A stretch of DNA of 64,000 bases from Hyphomicrobiales bacterium (GTDB taxonomy: Bacteria > Pseudomonadota > Alphaproteobacteria > Rhizobiales > Xanthobacteraceae). The stretch is taken from contig JAFKKG010000013.1 of the NCBI GenBank assembly GCA_017305715.1, forward strand, positions 124,001 through 188,000. The letters are read 5' to 3'. The translations under genes were made by a program, and so were the position numbers. This document shows positions 7,518-16,034 of this stretch, one piece after another. Every line of letters begins with the position of its first letter. Positions within the stretch are counted from its first letter, which is position 1. The notes under the pieces are model-generated. The model searched no databases, was not told the DNA's origin, and saw only the letters and a list, made by a program, of their open reading frames with translations.

Positions 7518-9623
7518 TCAGATCAGTTCGGCCAGCATCCGGGCGGCGCGCGCAGCGCCGTCGCTTTCCACGGGCCTGAATGTGATCTGTGTCCCCAGCG
7601 CTTTCAGCATGGCGTCGGCTATCATGTCCGGTGTGGACATGGCGTAGTCCATGCGTTTTCCCGCCCCATACCGGTCGAGCCGGTGTGCGACGTGAAAATT
7701 CTGTTCAAAATGATTCCTGAGCGGGAAGTAGAGGAATGGCGTGCCTGCCGCCGCCAACTCCATGCACGTCGTGAGCCCGCCTTGCACCAGGGCCAGATCG
7801 CATGCCGCCAGATGGCGATCGAGGTCGGGCACGAAAGCGCGCACCTCGACGCCATCGGGCGCACCGAGGGAAGCCGGATCGATACGCGGTCCTGCCACGA
7901 CGATCATGCGCAGCTCGGGTAATGTTGCGCGAACCATCGGATAGCTCTGCAGGATGCGCCGGATCAGATGCGTCCCGACGCCCGATCCGCCGACCGTGAC
8001 CACGCAGACACGTTCGTCCGGTCGATAGCCGAGCGCCTCGCGCAAATCGGCGCGGTTGCCGAAGGATCGGGGATGTTCGCCGATGACATAACCGGAAAAA
8101 TCGAAATGCCTGGGCACCCAGTCGCGCATTGCGGGCAGGTCTTTGCCGAACGACATGGGAATGATGTCCTCGGGCGAACCGACGAAGATGGCGCGATCGC
8201 GAACGCCCGGATGGCGTTCGACATGACTGATCATCTCGGCATTGTAGTCGCTGGAAAGGAAGGCTTCGTGCCGGCCTCCCGAGGGCATCGGCACGAAGCC
8301 GACGAAATCCGTGAACCAGGCGAGCCTGGCTTTCTTCAGTTCGGGATGCTCATGCCAGTAATGATCGATATCCCAGGCTTCGTCGGCGATCACGAGATCA
8401 TAGCCGCCTTGCTCGACCGCGTCCTGGAAGATCATGAAATTGGCGATCAACACCTCGTCCATGTTGCGGATCGCCTGAAACGCATGGAGTTCGTGTTCGC
8501 CGGCCTCCAATTCGATATGCCGGGACTCGCTGGCCAGACGCGCGCTCAGGGGATGAATGCGTTCGCCGCTGGCTGCGAGCAGGCGCGTCACGGGATCCTG
8601 GGCCAGCCAGTCGACCTCGAGGTCGGGATGCAGCTTGCGGAGTTCCCGGGCGATCGCGATGTCGCGCCGCCCGTGGCCCAGTCCAATCGGGGACGACAGA
8701 TACAGCGCCTTCTTCGTCTTGCCGGTTCGGCTTTTCCGCTTCGCCGGTGCGGCCATGCCGAGCACGCGATCGAGAAACGCGGTGATCAGCGCGTTGCACT
8801 TTGCCGGGTAGCGTCCCAACACATTGTGGCCACCGCCCGCAATGGTCACGAGTTCGGCCCCGGTAATGTCGGCCACCCTCTTGCCGCGGGCATAGGGCTG
8901 GATCTGGTCGTTGTCGCCGTGGATGACCAGCAGCGGACAGCGGATGCTGCGATACATCGTCTCGCCGACGTCGAACCCGGGCGCGATCGTGCGGGCTTCG
9001 ACGGTTTTGGCCAGCACCGCGCCCGTCGTCCCGCCCGACCAGTCGATGCCGTCCTCAATCTGCTTGGTGGAGTGCGGCTCGGAGAAGATGCTGCGGATAA
9101 AATGTTCGGCGAAATCCGGATAGTTGGTCAGCCAGTGTTCGCGGTTATACTTGTTCCAGCCGTCCGGATTGTCGCGCCTGGTCAGGAAGTGCTCCATACT
9201 CATGTAGGGGTAGGCGGGCCCGACGCTCGCGGCCGTTCCGACCAGGACCGCCGCTTTCACGCGTTGCGGATGGTGCGCGGCGACCACGCTCGCGAGCATG
9301 CCGCCGAAGGAGAGCCCGACCAGGATCGCCTTGTCCGTTCCGGTCGCGTCCATGACGGCCAGGACGTCGGCGACGAACTGATCCAGTGCGTAAGCCGAGA
9401 CCTCGGCCGGCTGATCGGATTTGCCGTTGCCGCGACCGTCATAGGTGACGCAGCGATACCGTTCGCTGAAATAGGGCAGTTGCGCCTTGTAGACGCGCGA
9501 ATGGACGATGCTCCAGGGCGGCACGAACAGGATCGTCTCGGGTCCGTCGCCGTAGATTTCATAGTGCAGCTTGACGCCGTCGCGTTCGGCAAACCCTTCC
9601 TTCGCGGGCAGCTTGGCACGCAT
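7518..9623 (-). CDS. Two-domain fusion: alpha/beta hydrolase + MurG/UGT-like glycosyltransferase
   Basis: 701 residues. Residues 1-290 are an alpha/beta hydrolase: nucleophile elbow GLSFGG (Ser about 105), acid in VIHGDNDQIQ (Asp about 239), His in AGGGHN (about 266), oxyanion region VPPWSIVHSR. A basic linker (about 291-305) leads to a GT-B glycosyltransferase (about 306-701) with LSSPIGLGHGRRDIAIAREL as the N-lobe glycine loop and the C-lobe donor-site pattern ALVQGGLTTCMELAAAGTP followed by NHFEQN. Both halves keep their catalytic signatures, so a bifunctional enzyme is likely, perhaps joining ester or lactone chemistry to glycosylation of one metabolite. It starts 4 bp after the TetR stop, and a methyltransferase follows. 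Confidence 0.85.
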   Translation of the reverse strand: MRAKLPAKEGFAERDGVKLHYEIYGDGPETILFVPPWSIVHSRVYKAQLPYFSERYRCVTYDGRGNGKSDQPAEVSAYALDQFVADVLAVMDATGTDKAILVGLSFGGMLASVVAAHHPQRVKAAVLVGTAASVGPAYPYMSMEHFLTRRDNPDGWNKYNREHWLTNYPDFAEHFIRSIFSEPHSTKQIEDGIDWSGGTTGAVLAKTVEARTIAPGFDVGETMYRSIRCPLLVIHGDNDQIQPYARGKRVADITGAELVTIAGGGHNVLGRYPAKCNALITAFLDRVLGMAAPAKRKSRTGKTKKALYLSSPIGLGHGRRDIAIARELRKLHPDLEVDWLAQDPVTRLLAASGERIHPLSARLASESRHIELEAGEHELHAFQAIRNMDEVLIANFMIFQDAVEQGGYDLVIADEAWDIDHYWHEHPELKKARLAWFTDFVGFVPMPSGGRHEAFLSSDYNAEMISHVERHPGVRDRAIFVGSPEDIIPMSFGKDLPAMRDWVPRHFDFSGYVIGEHPRSFGNRADLREALGYRPDERVCVVTVGGSGVGTHLIRRILQSYPMVRATLPELRMIVVAGPRIDPASLGAPDGVEVRAFVPDLDRHLAACDLALVQGGLTTCMELAAAGTPFLYFPLRNHFEQNFHVAHRLDRYGAGKRMDYAMSTPDMIADAMLKALGTQITFRPVESDGAARAARMLAELI

Positions 9624-9627
9624 GAGA

Positions 9628-10239
9628 TCACCTCTTTGAGGAATCCTTTTCCGCCAATCGAATGAGGTCCCCGAAGCGCCGAAGCGCTTTCCGCACCGGT
9701 ACGCCCTTTTTCTCCATGCCCAGCAGATATTGGCTTTCTGCGCCGATGAAGGCGGCCCCGACCAGCGATGCGACTTCCTCGGCCGTGAATGGGCCGAGGC
9801 CGCCGAACTCGCGCTCGGCCTTGCGCGCCAGTCCGGTGATCAATTCGAACCACCCCATCAGGCCGACACGAACGACCTTGGCGACCGCGGCGTCCGACAC
9901 GCTGGCCGCCGTCAATTCATGCAGGACGTGCACATATCCGGAGGCAATATCCTCATCGAGATAGTCGCACGCCCGGTCCCATTGCTCGCTGAGTTTCAGC
10001 GCGGGGTCGCCGAACAGCGCGTTCTGGCGGTCGAGCAGTTGCGCGTTGAGATACTCGAACAGCGCCAGCACCAGCCCTTGCTTGGAGCCGAAATGATAAT
10101 GGATCTGGCTGAGCGGTGCGCCGGCCTCTTCGGCCACGCCGCGGGTCGACAGGCCGGCATAGCCGCTTTTTCGCAGCACCGTTCTGGCCGCCTCCAGCAG
10201 CGAAACGCCCGTGTCCGGCTTTTTTGGAACTGCGCGCAT
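9628..10239 (-). CDS. TetR-family transcriptional regulator of the hydrolase/glycosyltransferase operon
   Basis: 203 residues. N-terminal TetR helix-turn-helix at about residues 15-60 (LLEAARTVLRKSGYAGLSTR, then GVAEEAGAPLSQIHYHFGSK), then an all-helical ligand-binding domain. The ATG at 10239 is preferred; a frame extension to a TTG at 10269 lacks support. It is the first gene of a minus-strand operon with the fusion enzyme and the methyltransferase. A 12-bp perfect palindrome lies just upstream (10278-10289) and is the likely autoregulatory operator. The divergent LLM oxidoreductase may share that control. Confidence 0.85.
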   Translation of the reverse strand: MRAVPKKPDTGVSLLEAARTVLRKSGYAGLSTRGVAEEAGAPLSQIHYHFGSKQGLVLALFEYLNAQLLDRQNALFGDPALKLSEQWDRACDYLDEDIASGYVHVLHELTAASVSDAAVAKVVRVGLMGWFELITGLARKAEREFGGLGPFTAEEVASLVGAAFIGAESQYLLGMEKKGVPVRKALRRFGDLIRLAEKDSSKR

Positions 10240-10277
10240 CAGGTGAAATGCCTCATGGTTCGCTCGCAATGAATAAT

Positions 10278-10289
10278 TCGGTCGACCGA
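10278..10289. promoter_or_regulatory. Candidate TetR operator
   Basis: TCGGTCGACCGA is a perfect 12-bp palindrome located between the divergent TetR gene (start 10239) and the LLM oxidoreductase (start 10408). A further CCGA half follows immediately. Position and symmetry fit autoregulation; binding is inferred. Confidence 0.5.
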
Positions 10290-10407
10290 CCGAGTCAATC
10301 GATATCTTGATTTTCGGCGATGCCGCCGGACCAGCAGGTCGGCCTCATGACAGCGGCAGGGGTCCTGACCTACTCGCAAACCCGCCGGGAGCGCCTATAT
10401 CCCGCGC

Positions 10408-11430
10408 ATGAAAAACATCGGATTCCTGTCGTTCGGGCACTGGACGCCCTCGTCGCAATCGCAGACCCGCTCGGCGGCGGACACGCTCCTGCAATCCATC
10501 GACCTTGCCGTCGCGGCCGAGGAACTCGGCGCCGACGGCGCCTATTTCCGCGTCCATCATTTTGCCCGCCAACTCGCCTCGCCGTTTCCGCTGCTGGCCG
10601 CCGTCGGCGCGAAAACCAGCCGCATCGAGATCGGCACCGCGGTCATCGACATGCGTTATGAGAACCCGCTCTACATGGTCGAAGACGCCGGCTCAGCCGA
10701 TCTCATCGCGGGCGGTCGCCTGCAACTCGGGATCAGCCGGGGATCGCCGGAGCAGGTGATCGATGGCTGGCGCTATTTCGGCTATCAGCCGGCCGAGGGC
10801 GAGACCGATGCCGATATGGGGCGGCGGCACACCGAGGTGTTTCTCGACGTGCTGCGCGGCAAGGGTTTTGCGCAGCCCAATCCGCGCCCGATGTTTCCGA
10901 ACCCGCCGGGATTGCTGCGCCTCGAACCGCATTCCGAAGGGCTGCGCGATCGCATCTGGTGGGGCGCCGGCTCGAACGCGACGGCGGTCTGGGCCGCGAA
11001 GCTCGGCATGAATTTGCAGAGCTCGACGCTCAAGAACGACGAAACCGGCGAGCCCTTCCACATCCAGCAGGCGGCCCAGATCAGGGCCTACCGCTCGGCC
11101 TGGAAGGAGGCCGGCCATGCGCGCGCGGCGCGGGTGTCGGTCAGCCGCAGCATCATCGCGATCACCGACGATCGCGATCGCGCCTATTTCGGCCGTGGCG
11201 GCGACGAGGACGACCAGATCGGCTTCATCAGCCCGGAAACCCGGGCGATCTTCGGCCGCTCCTATGCGGCCGAGCCGGAGGCCCTGATCGAGCAGCTCAA
11301 GGGCGATGAGGCCATCGCCGAGGCCGACACGCTGCTGTTGACCGTGCCGAACCAGCTCGGGGTTGCCTACAATGCCCATGTCCTTGAATCGATCCTCAAG
11401 TACGTGGCGCCGGCGCTCGGCTGGCGCTAG
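10408..11430 (+). CDS. LLM-class (luciferase-like) flavin-dependent oxidoreductase
   Basis: 340 residues of the bacterial luciferase-like TIM-barrel family: FLSFGHWTP at strand 1, the substrate-side AEELGADGAYFRVHHFA, RIEIGTAVIDMRYENPLYMV, and the phosphate-contact region SADLIAGGRLQLGISRGSPE. Such enzymes use reduced FMN or F420 to oxygenate or reduce small organic molecules. The ATG at 10408 begins directly at the conserved first strand. It is divergent from the TetR gene and shares its upstream region, so co-regulation with the hydrolase/glycosyltransferase operon is plausible. A GreA-like gene follows 27 bp later. Confidence 0.85.
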   Translation: MKNIGFLSFGHWTPSSQSQTRSAADTLLQSIDLAVAAEELGADGAYFRVHHFARQLASPFPLLAAVGAKTSRIEIGTAVIDMRYENPLYMVEDAGSADLIAGGRLQLGISRGSPEQVIDGWRYFGYQPAEGETDADMGRRHTEVFLDVLRGKGFAQPNPRPMFPNPPGLLRLEPHSEGLRDRIWWGAGSNATAVWAAKLGMNLQSSTLKNDETGEPFHIQQAAQIRAYRSAWKEAGHARAARVSVSRSIIAITDDRDRAYFGRGGDEDDQIGFISPETRAIFGRSYAAEPEALIEQLKGDEAIAEADTLLLTVPNQLGVAYNAHVLESILKYVAPALGWR

Positions 11431-11457
11431 CATTGCTCGCTTGAACGGAGTTTTGGC

Positions 11458-11940
11458 GTGAGCGTCGCTTTCACCAAGGAAGACAGTGCCGAAACGGCGT
11501 CGGAAACCCTGCTGCCCGACCGCCCGGTGTCGCCGCATCCGAACCTTGTGACGGAAGCAGGGTTGAAGGCGCTGGAATCCGCGCTGCAGCAGGCGCGCGA
11601 GGCCTATGAGGCAGCGCAGAAGATCGAAGACGTCAATGAGCGGCGGCGGCAGGCCGCGACCCCGCTGCGCGATGCGCGCTATTTTGCGGCGCGCCTTCGC
11701 ACGGCCCAGCTCGTCGCCGCGCCTGCATCGACCGACATCGTCGCCTTTGGCAGCACGGTGACCTTCCGGCGCGATGACGGTCGCGTGCAGAAATATCATA
11801 TCGTCGGCGAGGACGAAGCCGATCCCAAGGCCGGTTCGATTTCCCACGTGTCGCCGGTGGCAAGGTCGCTGATGGGCAAGGCGGTCGGCGATGTCGCCGT
11901 TGCATCCGGCCAGGAACTCGAGATCATCGCGATCGCGTAG
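11458..11940 (+). CDS. greA: GreA/GreB-family transcription elongation factor
   Basis: 160 residues, matching the usual GreA length. The N-terminal half is a predicted coiled coil (VTEAGLKALESALQQAREAY through NERRRQAATPLRDARYFAAR) that would reach into the RNA polymerase secondary channel to stimulate transcript cleavage. The C-terminal half is the FKBP-like domain (GSTVTFRRDDGRVQKYHIVG, then ISHVSPVARSLMGKAVGDV). The start is GTG 11458 after CGGAG. This may be an accessory GreA paralogue rather than the housekeeping copy, since Bradyrhizobium genomes often carry several. Confidence 0.85.
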   Translation: MSVAFTKEDSAETASETLLPDRPVSPHPNLVTEAGLKALESALQQAREAYEAAQKIEDVNERRRQAATPLRDARYFAARLRTAQLVAAPASTDIVAFGSTVTFRRDDGRVQKYHIVGEDEADPKAGSISHVSPVARSLMGKAVGDVAVASGQELEIIAIA

Positions 11941-12094
11941 TCCGGCCAAAAGCAGACACCGTCGATCGCCCGGCGCACCGTTCACAACACTGTTATTGCG
12001 ACCTGTCGCGCGGATCGCCTCCCTCAACTGGGCGTCTCGCGCGTGTTGTTGTAGCCTCCGCCGCGCGACCGCATGGTCGCCAGGAGGAACTGAC

Positions 12095-12583
12095 ATGACC
12101 GCCGTCGTACTCAACCGCCGCCACCTCCTCGCCGCCGGCGGCGCCGTGCTGGCAGCCGGGGTTTCCGGGCTGCTGTTGCCCGCCCGCGCGGAAGGCCTCG
12201 CACCGACCCCTTCGATGGCGGGCGGCGCCAACAACTATCGCAAGGGCGCGCCGACCGTGGAGCGGATCGGCAAGGGCGGCTTCTGGATGAGCGGCACCGT
12301 GCGCCGTGCCGGCGACGGGGCTCCGCTTGCCGGACAACGCATCCAGATCTGGGCGCACACCACCGAAGGGCAGGAGCACGAACCGCAAAGTCATGGCGCC
12401 ACGCTCACCGACAAGAACGGGGCGTTCCGTCTCGAGATGCCGCAGATCATTCCGATCTTCGGCCAGCCGCATGGCCACCTCGCCTATGACAGCGGTGAAT
12501 TCAAGACCGTCTTCCTGCGTCCGGTGATGCGCAGCGCCAAGGAAACCAGCCTGGAGGCGCATTTCGTCCTTCAGCCGGCCTGA
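12095..12583 (+). CDS. Tat-exported intradiol-dioxygenase-like protein
   Basis: 162 residues starting at ATG 12095 behind AGGAGG. The N-terminus NRRHLLAAGGAVLAAG is a twin-arginine signal ending near PARAEG. The mature part shows the beta-sandwich pattern of the intradiol ring-cleavage dioxygenase family: GTVRRAGDGAPLAGQRIQIW, TLTDKNGAFRLEMP, FGQPHGHLAYDSGEF. It is shorter than true protocatechuate or catechol dioxygenases, and only part of the Tyr/His iron-ligand set is evident (HGHLAYDS), so catalytic activity is doubtful. The next gene is a ferric-reductase-like membrane protein, suggesting a periplasmic redox pair. Confidence 0.72.
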   Translation: MTAVVLNRRHLLAAGGAVLAAGVSGLLLPARAEGLAPTPSMAGGANNYRKGAPTVERIGKGGFWMSGTVRRAGDGAPLAGQRIQIWAHTTEGQEHEPQSHGATLTDKNGAFRLEMPQIIPIFGQPHGHLAYDSGEFKTVFLRPVMRSAKETSLEAHFVLQPA

Positions 12584-12609
12584 CCGCGTTGCGGGTGAAG
12601 GGAGGGCAA

Positions 12610-13233
12610 TTGGCCCGGACCATTCTGATCTGGGTCATCCTTGCAGCCGCCGTTGGTGTGCCGATCGCCGCAGCCGCGGCGAGCCCGCTGCTCGCATGGC
12701 GCGGCCCGGTCTACATACTGGCCGGATTCGCGGGGATTGTCGCGCTGGGCATCCTGCTGTTTCAGCCGCTGCTGATTGGCGGATATTTGCCGGGACTGTC
12801 GGGCCGGTTCGCGCGGCGTGCACATCTGTGGATCGGCGGCGCGCTGGTCGTGGCCATTGTGATCCATGTCGGCGGCCTCTGGATCACCAGCCCGCCCGAC
12901 ATGATCGACGCCCTGACGTTCTCATCGCCGACGCCGTTCTCCCCCTTCGGCGTGATCGCGATGTGGGCCATCTTCGCCGTGGCGCTGTTGGCAGCGTTCC
13001 GCCGGCGGTTGGGACTGCGACCGCGAACATGGCGCATCGCCCACATGCTGCTCGCGATCGTCATCGTCGCGGGCAGTGTGGTCCATGGCATGCTGATCGA
13101 GGGGGCGATGGAGACGGTGTCGAAGGCGGCGCTGTGCGCGCTGGTGCTCGCAGCGGCCAGCAAGGTCATGGCTGAACTATGGATGCGGCGAAAGCGAGGG
13201 CCGTTGCGCGGCGAGAGCGCGGCGCGGCAGTAA
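12610..13233 (+). CDS. Ferric-reductase-like transmembrane protein
   Basis: About 207 residues with five to six hydrophobic helices. Conserved His residues that could ligate heme occur in RRAHLWIGGALVVAIVIHVG and in RIAHMLLAIVIVAGSVVHG, the arrangement seen in the ferric reductase-like transmembrane domain. No soluble FAD/NADPH part is present, so electrons would come from another protein. TTG 12610 is chosen because GGAGGG lies just upstream; the frame is open to 12589. It directly follows the Tat-exported intradiol-like gene and is probably co-transcribed. Confidence 0.75.
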   Translation: MARTILIWVILAAAVGVPIAAAAASPLLAWRGPVYILAGFAGIVALGILLFQPLLIGGYLPGLSGRFARRAHLWIGGALVVAIVIHVGGLWITSPPDMIDALTFSSPTPFSPFGVIAMWAIFAVALLAAFRRRLGLRPRTWRIAHMLLAIVIVAGSVVHGMLIEGAMETVSKAALCALVLAAASKVMAELWMRRKRGPLRGESAARQ

Positions 13234-13340
13234 GCCGCGCGGAATTGATGGCGATCCTGATCTTCGTTAGTGTCCCCGTCCGCCCTGGATCGTCGCGCAG
13301 ACACGCAACGACATGAGCCGTCGAGAGGAGAGCCGCTACA

Positions 13341-13919
13341 ATGAGCATTGCCGATCCCAACAAGACGATCCTGACGGGCGAGAATCCCTTTATCCGCTTG
13401 AGCCACAAGGATGGGGATCCGAATTCGACGGAAGCGAGCTATTGGCGGATCATCTTTTCGCCGGCCGGTCCCGGACACGTTCTCTACCTGAAGAGCGAGC
13501 TGACGGAAGCACGCTGGCGCATTTATTCCGACAACATCGCGATGGCGCGGTGGCTGCAGTCGACCGTGCAAGGCATGCTCAATGCCGAACTGCTGGACAC
13601 GACGATCCCCTGTACGGACGCGCAATTCTCCAAGACTGGAGATCCGCGCTATTTCTGGACTGAGCATGTCAAGTCGCACGGCGAAGACCTCTCGCTGACC
13701 TGGTTCGATATCGGCGAGCCGCTGCTCATCCACTCGCAGCCGAACCAGACTCCCGACCGGCGCTACGGCGTGTGCACCGTGCTGATCCCGGCGCTCGGCA
13801 CCCGTCTCGTCCGCAACGGCGTCGAGGCGAAGGGGCGATCGTGGCGGCGGGAGCGGGAGGGGCGGCCATTCTCGACGTCGGCGTTGGCCTTCTCGGAAAG
13901 CTGGACGGAAGCGGTCTGA
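13341..13919 (+). CDS. Conserved-looking hypothetical protein
   Basis: 192 residues with a good ribosome site (GAGAGGAGAG) before ATG 13341. The sequence is soluble and rich in aromatic residues (SYWRIIFSPAGPGHVLYLKS, ARWRIYSDNIAMARWLQSTV, HVKSHGEDLSLTWFDIGEP), with no signal peptide or transmembrane helix. I do not recognise the family. It stands alone between the ferric-reductase-like gene and a Bug-type binding protein. The frame is clearly coding by composition; function unknown. Confidence 0.65.
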   Translation: MSIADPNKTILTGENPFIRLSHKDGDPNSTEASYWRIIFSPAGPGHVLYLKSELTEARWRIYSDNIAMARWLQSTVQGMLNAELLDTTIPCTDAQFSKTGDPRYFWTEHVKSHGEDLSLTWFDIGEPLLIHSQPNQTPDRRYGVCTVLIPALGTRLVRNGVEAKGRSWRREREGRPFSTSALAFSESWTEAV

Positions 13920-14055
13920 GGCGGAGCGAGGCCCCATCCGCCGTGCGCGTCGCCGTTTCGGCGCGATGATCCTGCCGCGACGCTTCTGCCACTTGCCACC
14001 CGCCGGCTGACCTGTAGGCTAGGCCGCATAAGAAACGCGAAGGCGGGGGTGAGGG

Positions 14056-15030
14056 ATGGCGAGGCGTTTGGCGACAGCGATCATCGCGATGCTGGCGGTC
14101 GTTGTAACAGGTAGCGCGCGGGCCCAGGATTATCCCGCCAGAACCGCCACGGTCATCGTTCCCTTTGCCGCCGGCGGGCCGGCCGATATCACCGGCAGGA
14201 TTGTCGCCGACATCTTCAGCCGCTACCTCGGCCAGAAATTCGTGGTCGAGAATGTCGTCGGCGCCGGCGGCACCACGGGCGCGCTGCGCGCCGCCAAGGC
14301 GCCGGCGGATGGATACACCATCCTCTCTGGTCACCTCGGCACCAATGCGCTGGCGCCGGCGTTCTATCCCAATCTCGGCTACGATCCGCAAAAGGATTTC
14401 GACCCGATCGGACTTTCGGCCGAATATCCGGAATTGCTGGTGGTCCGCAAGGATTTCCCCGCCAACAATTTCAAGGAGTTTGTCGCCTACGCGAAAGCCA
14501 ATCCGGACAAGCTCAATGTCGGCCATGCCGGGCTCGGCTCGGTGTCCTATATCGGTTGCCTGCTGCTGCACGCGGCGATCGGCATCAAGCCGACGATGAT
14601 TCCGTTCACCGGCACGGCGCCGGTGTTGAATGCGATGCTGGGAGGCCAGGTCGACTATGAATGCGATCCCGTGCTCGGCACGTTGAGCCAGGTGCAGGCC
14701 GGCAACGTCAAGGCGCTGGCGGTCGCCGCCAGGAAACGCAGCCCGCTGCTGCCCGACGTGCCGACATCGCACGAGCAGGGCCTGCCCGAATTCGACATTG
14801 CGCCGTTTTACGCGGTGTTCGTGCCGTCGGGCACGCCGCAGGCCGTGATCGATAAGCTTGCCGGCGCGTTGAGCAAAGGCCTTAACGAGGAAGCCGTGCA
14901 GAAGCGTCTGGCCGAGCTTGGCGCCGACAACATTGAGCCAGGCCGCCGCGGTCCAAAGGCGCTCGCCGATCTGGTCAAAAGCGAAGCCGCACGGCTGCTG
15001 CCGATCCTGCGCGCCGCGGCGGAGAAATAG
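14056..15030 (+). CDS. Bug/TctC-family periplasmic solute-binding protein
   Basis: 324 residues with a cleavable signal peptide (RRLATAIIAMLAVVVTGSARA, cut before QDYPART). Family marks of tripartite-tricarboxylate binding proteins are visible: TVIVPFAAGGPADITGRIVA, VVENVVGAGGTTGALRAAKA, YNLGYDP-type segment (FYPNLGYDPQKDFDPI) and LPDVPTSHEQG. These proteins bind carboxylates in the periplasm. No tctA/tctB membrane genes are adjacent, which is usual for the many orphan Bug proteins of this lineage. A TetR gene lies convergent downstream, so no functional link is implied. Confidence 0.9.
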   Translation: MARRLATAIIAMLAVVVTGSARAQDYPARTATVIVPFAAGGPADITGRIVADIFSRYLGQKFVVENVVGAGGTTGALRAAKAPADGYTILSGHLGTNALAPAFYPNLGYDPQKDFDPIGLSAEYPELLVVRKDFPANNFKEFVAYAKANPDKLNVGHAGLGSVSYIGCLLLHAAIGIKPTMIPFTGTAPVLNAMLGGQVDYECDPVLGTLSQVQAGNVKALAVAARKRSPLLPDVPTSHEQGLPEFDIAPFYAVFVPSGTPQAVIDKLAGALSKGLNEEAVQKRLAELGADNIEPGRRGPKALADLVKSEAARLLPILRAAAEK

Positions 15031-15067
15031 GCGCCTCGCCAGAGCGGACTTCAAAAGACCGGTATCG

Positions 15068-15790
15068 CTAGTTGAACGTCGCCAATGAGATCCGCGGCCA
15101 CGATTTTTCGGAGCGTGCCGCGGCCAGTTTTGCCGACCATGCGTCGACCATGTTGCCGATCACCAGCCGCCCGGTCGTTCGCGTATCCGGGAGCTTCATC
15201 GTCGGCGTGCCCAGCGGCAGCGAGATGACGCCGTGCGCGCAGGACAGCAAGGCAGAGGCCAGTCTGGATGCCAGTCCCGAGGGTGGTTCGGCGCCGGACG
15301 CCTGGAGGAATTCACGCACGCTTGTCTTGAAGATTTCGAAACTGCGCCGGGCAATCTCGGTGTCGCCGAAATAGGTGCCGTCGGGGAACCGCCGGTCCTC
15401 GACCGTGCCGGCCATCGAATAGAGCGAGCGGAAATGATCGGGATTGTCGATCCAGTAGCCGATATAGGCTTCCATGACGCGACGCAGGCGAACCGCCGCA
15501 TCTGACGTCTCAGTCCGGATCGCATCCAGTTGCTGCGCGACCGTCTCGAGATTCTGCTGCTTCACGGCGAGCAACAGCAGGATTTTGGTCGGATAATATT
15601 TGAGAACGGTGCCCTTGGAGTAACCGATGCTGTCGGCAATCTTCTGCACGGAGACCGTTTCGATGGTGCCGGCCGCGAACGCCTTGCGCGCGGTCTCGAC
15701 AATCAACGACCTCAGCGCCTCCTTGTCCGTTTCCTGGCGGGCGCGGTGCTGAAATCTGCGGGTCGCTGACGCCTTTGTTGCTCGCTTCAC
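15068..15790 (-). CDS. TetR-family regulator, divergent from the P450 gene
   Basis: About 240 residues from GTG 15790. The helix-turn-helix is at residues 30-75 (IVETARKAFAAGTIETVSVQ, then KIADSIGYSKGTVLKYYPTK), followed by a helical ligand domain. The open frame continues to an ATG at 15874, but those extra codons are made entirely of an interspersed repeat (15820-15919), so I place the start downstream of it. The 22-nt palindrome at 15980-16001, between this gene and the P450, is the likely operator. The inducer may be the P450 substrate. Confidence 0.8.
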   Translation of the reverse strand: MKRATKASATRRFQHRARQETDKEALRSLIVETARKAFAAGTIETVSVQKIADSIGYSKGTVLKYYPTKILLLLAVKQQNLETVAQQLDAIRTETSDAAVRLRRVMEAYIGYWIDNPDHFRSLYSMAGTVEDRRFPDGTYFGDTEIARRSFEIFKTSVREFLQASGAEPPSGLASRLASALLSCAHGVISLPLGTPTMKLPDTRTTGRLVIGNMVDAWSAKLAAARSEKSWPRISLATFN

Positions 15791-15819
15791 ATCAACATTC
15801 CATCGCTCGCCGGGGCCTG

Positions 15820-15919
15820 GAGCGTGATCCGGAAACGTGCCGAGTGGTTTTCCGAAAAGATCACGCTCAAACAAAGAGCTAAAGCGCGATGACGATTCAA
15901 CCCGATCTCGTCGCGCTTT
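15820..15919. repeat. Interspersed repeat with two hairpins (Bradyrhizobium type)
   Basis: GAGCGTGATC (15820-15829) pairs with GATCACGCTC (15859-15868), and AAAGCGCGA (15881-15889) pairs with TCGCGCTTT (15911-15919). This two-hairpin arrangement matches, from memory, a dispersed repeat frequent in Bradyrhizobium intergenic regions. It separates the TetR gene from the P450 promoter. Confidence 0.7.
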
Positions 15920-15979
15920 GGGTTGTGGTTCTACGGAACGGAAGGCGATGCGGCAACATGCGCCCTTGCGATCCGGCCG

Positions 15980-16001
15980 TTAATTGACTATGGTCATTTA
16001 A
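15980..16001. promoter_or_regulatory. Candidate operator of the TetR/P450 pair
   Basis: TTAATTGAC and GTCATTTAA face each other around TATG, 8 of 9 positions symmetric. The site lies 33 bp before the P450 start and overlaps a TTGACT -35-like hexamer, fitting repression by the divergent TetR protein. Confidence 0.55.
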
Positions 16002-16034
16002 CTCTGAAATCAAGATACCGGGGAGGAGAGTGCG

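Noticed and set aside
15791-15874. N-terminal extension of the TetR gene to an ATG at 15874
   Set aside because: The extra codons are translated from the two-hairpin interspersed repeat, so they are not expected to be part of the regulator.
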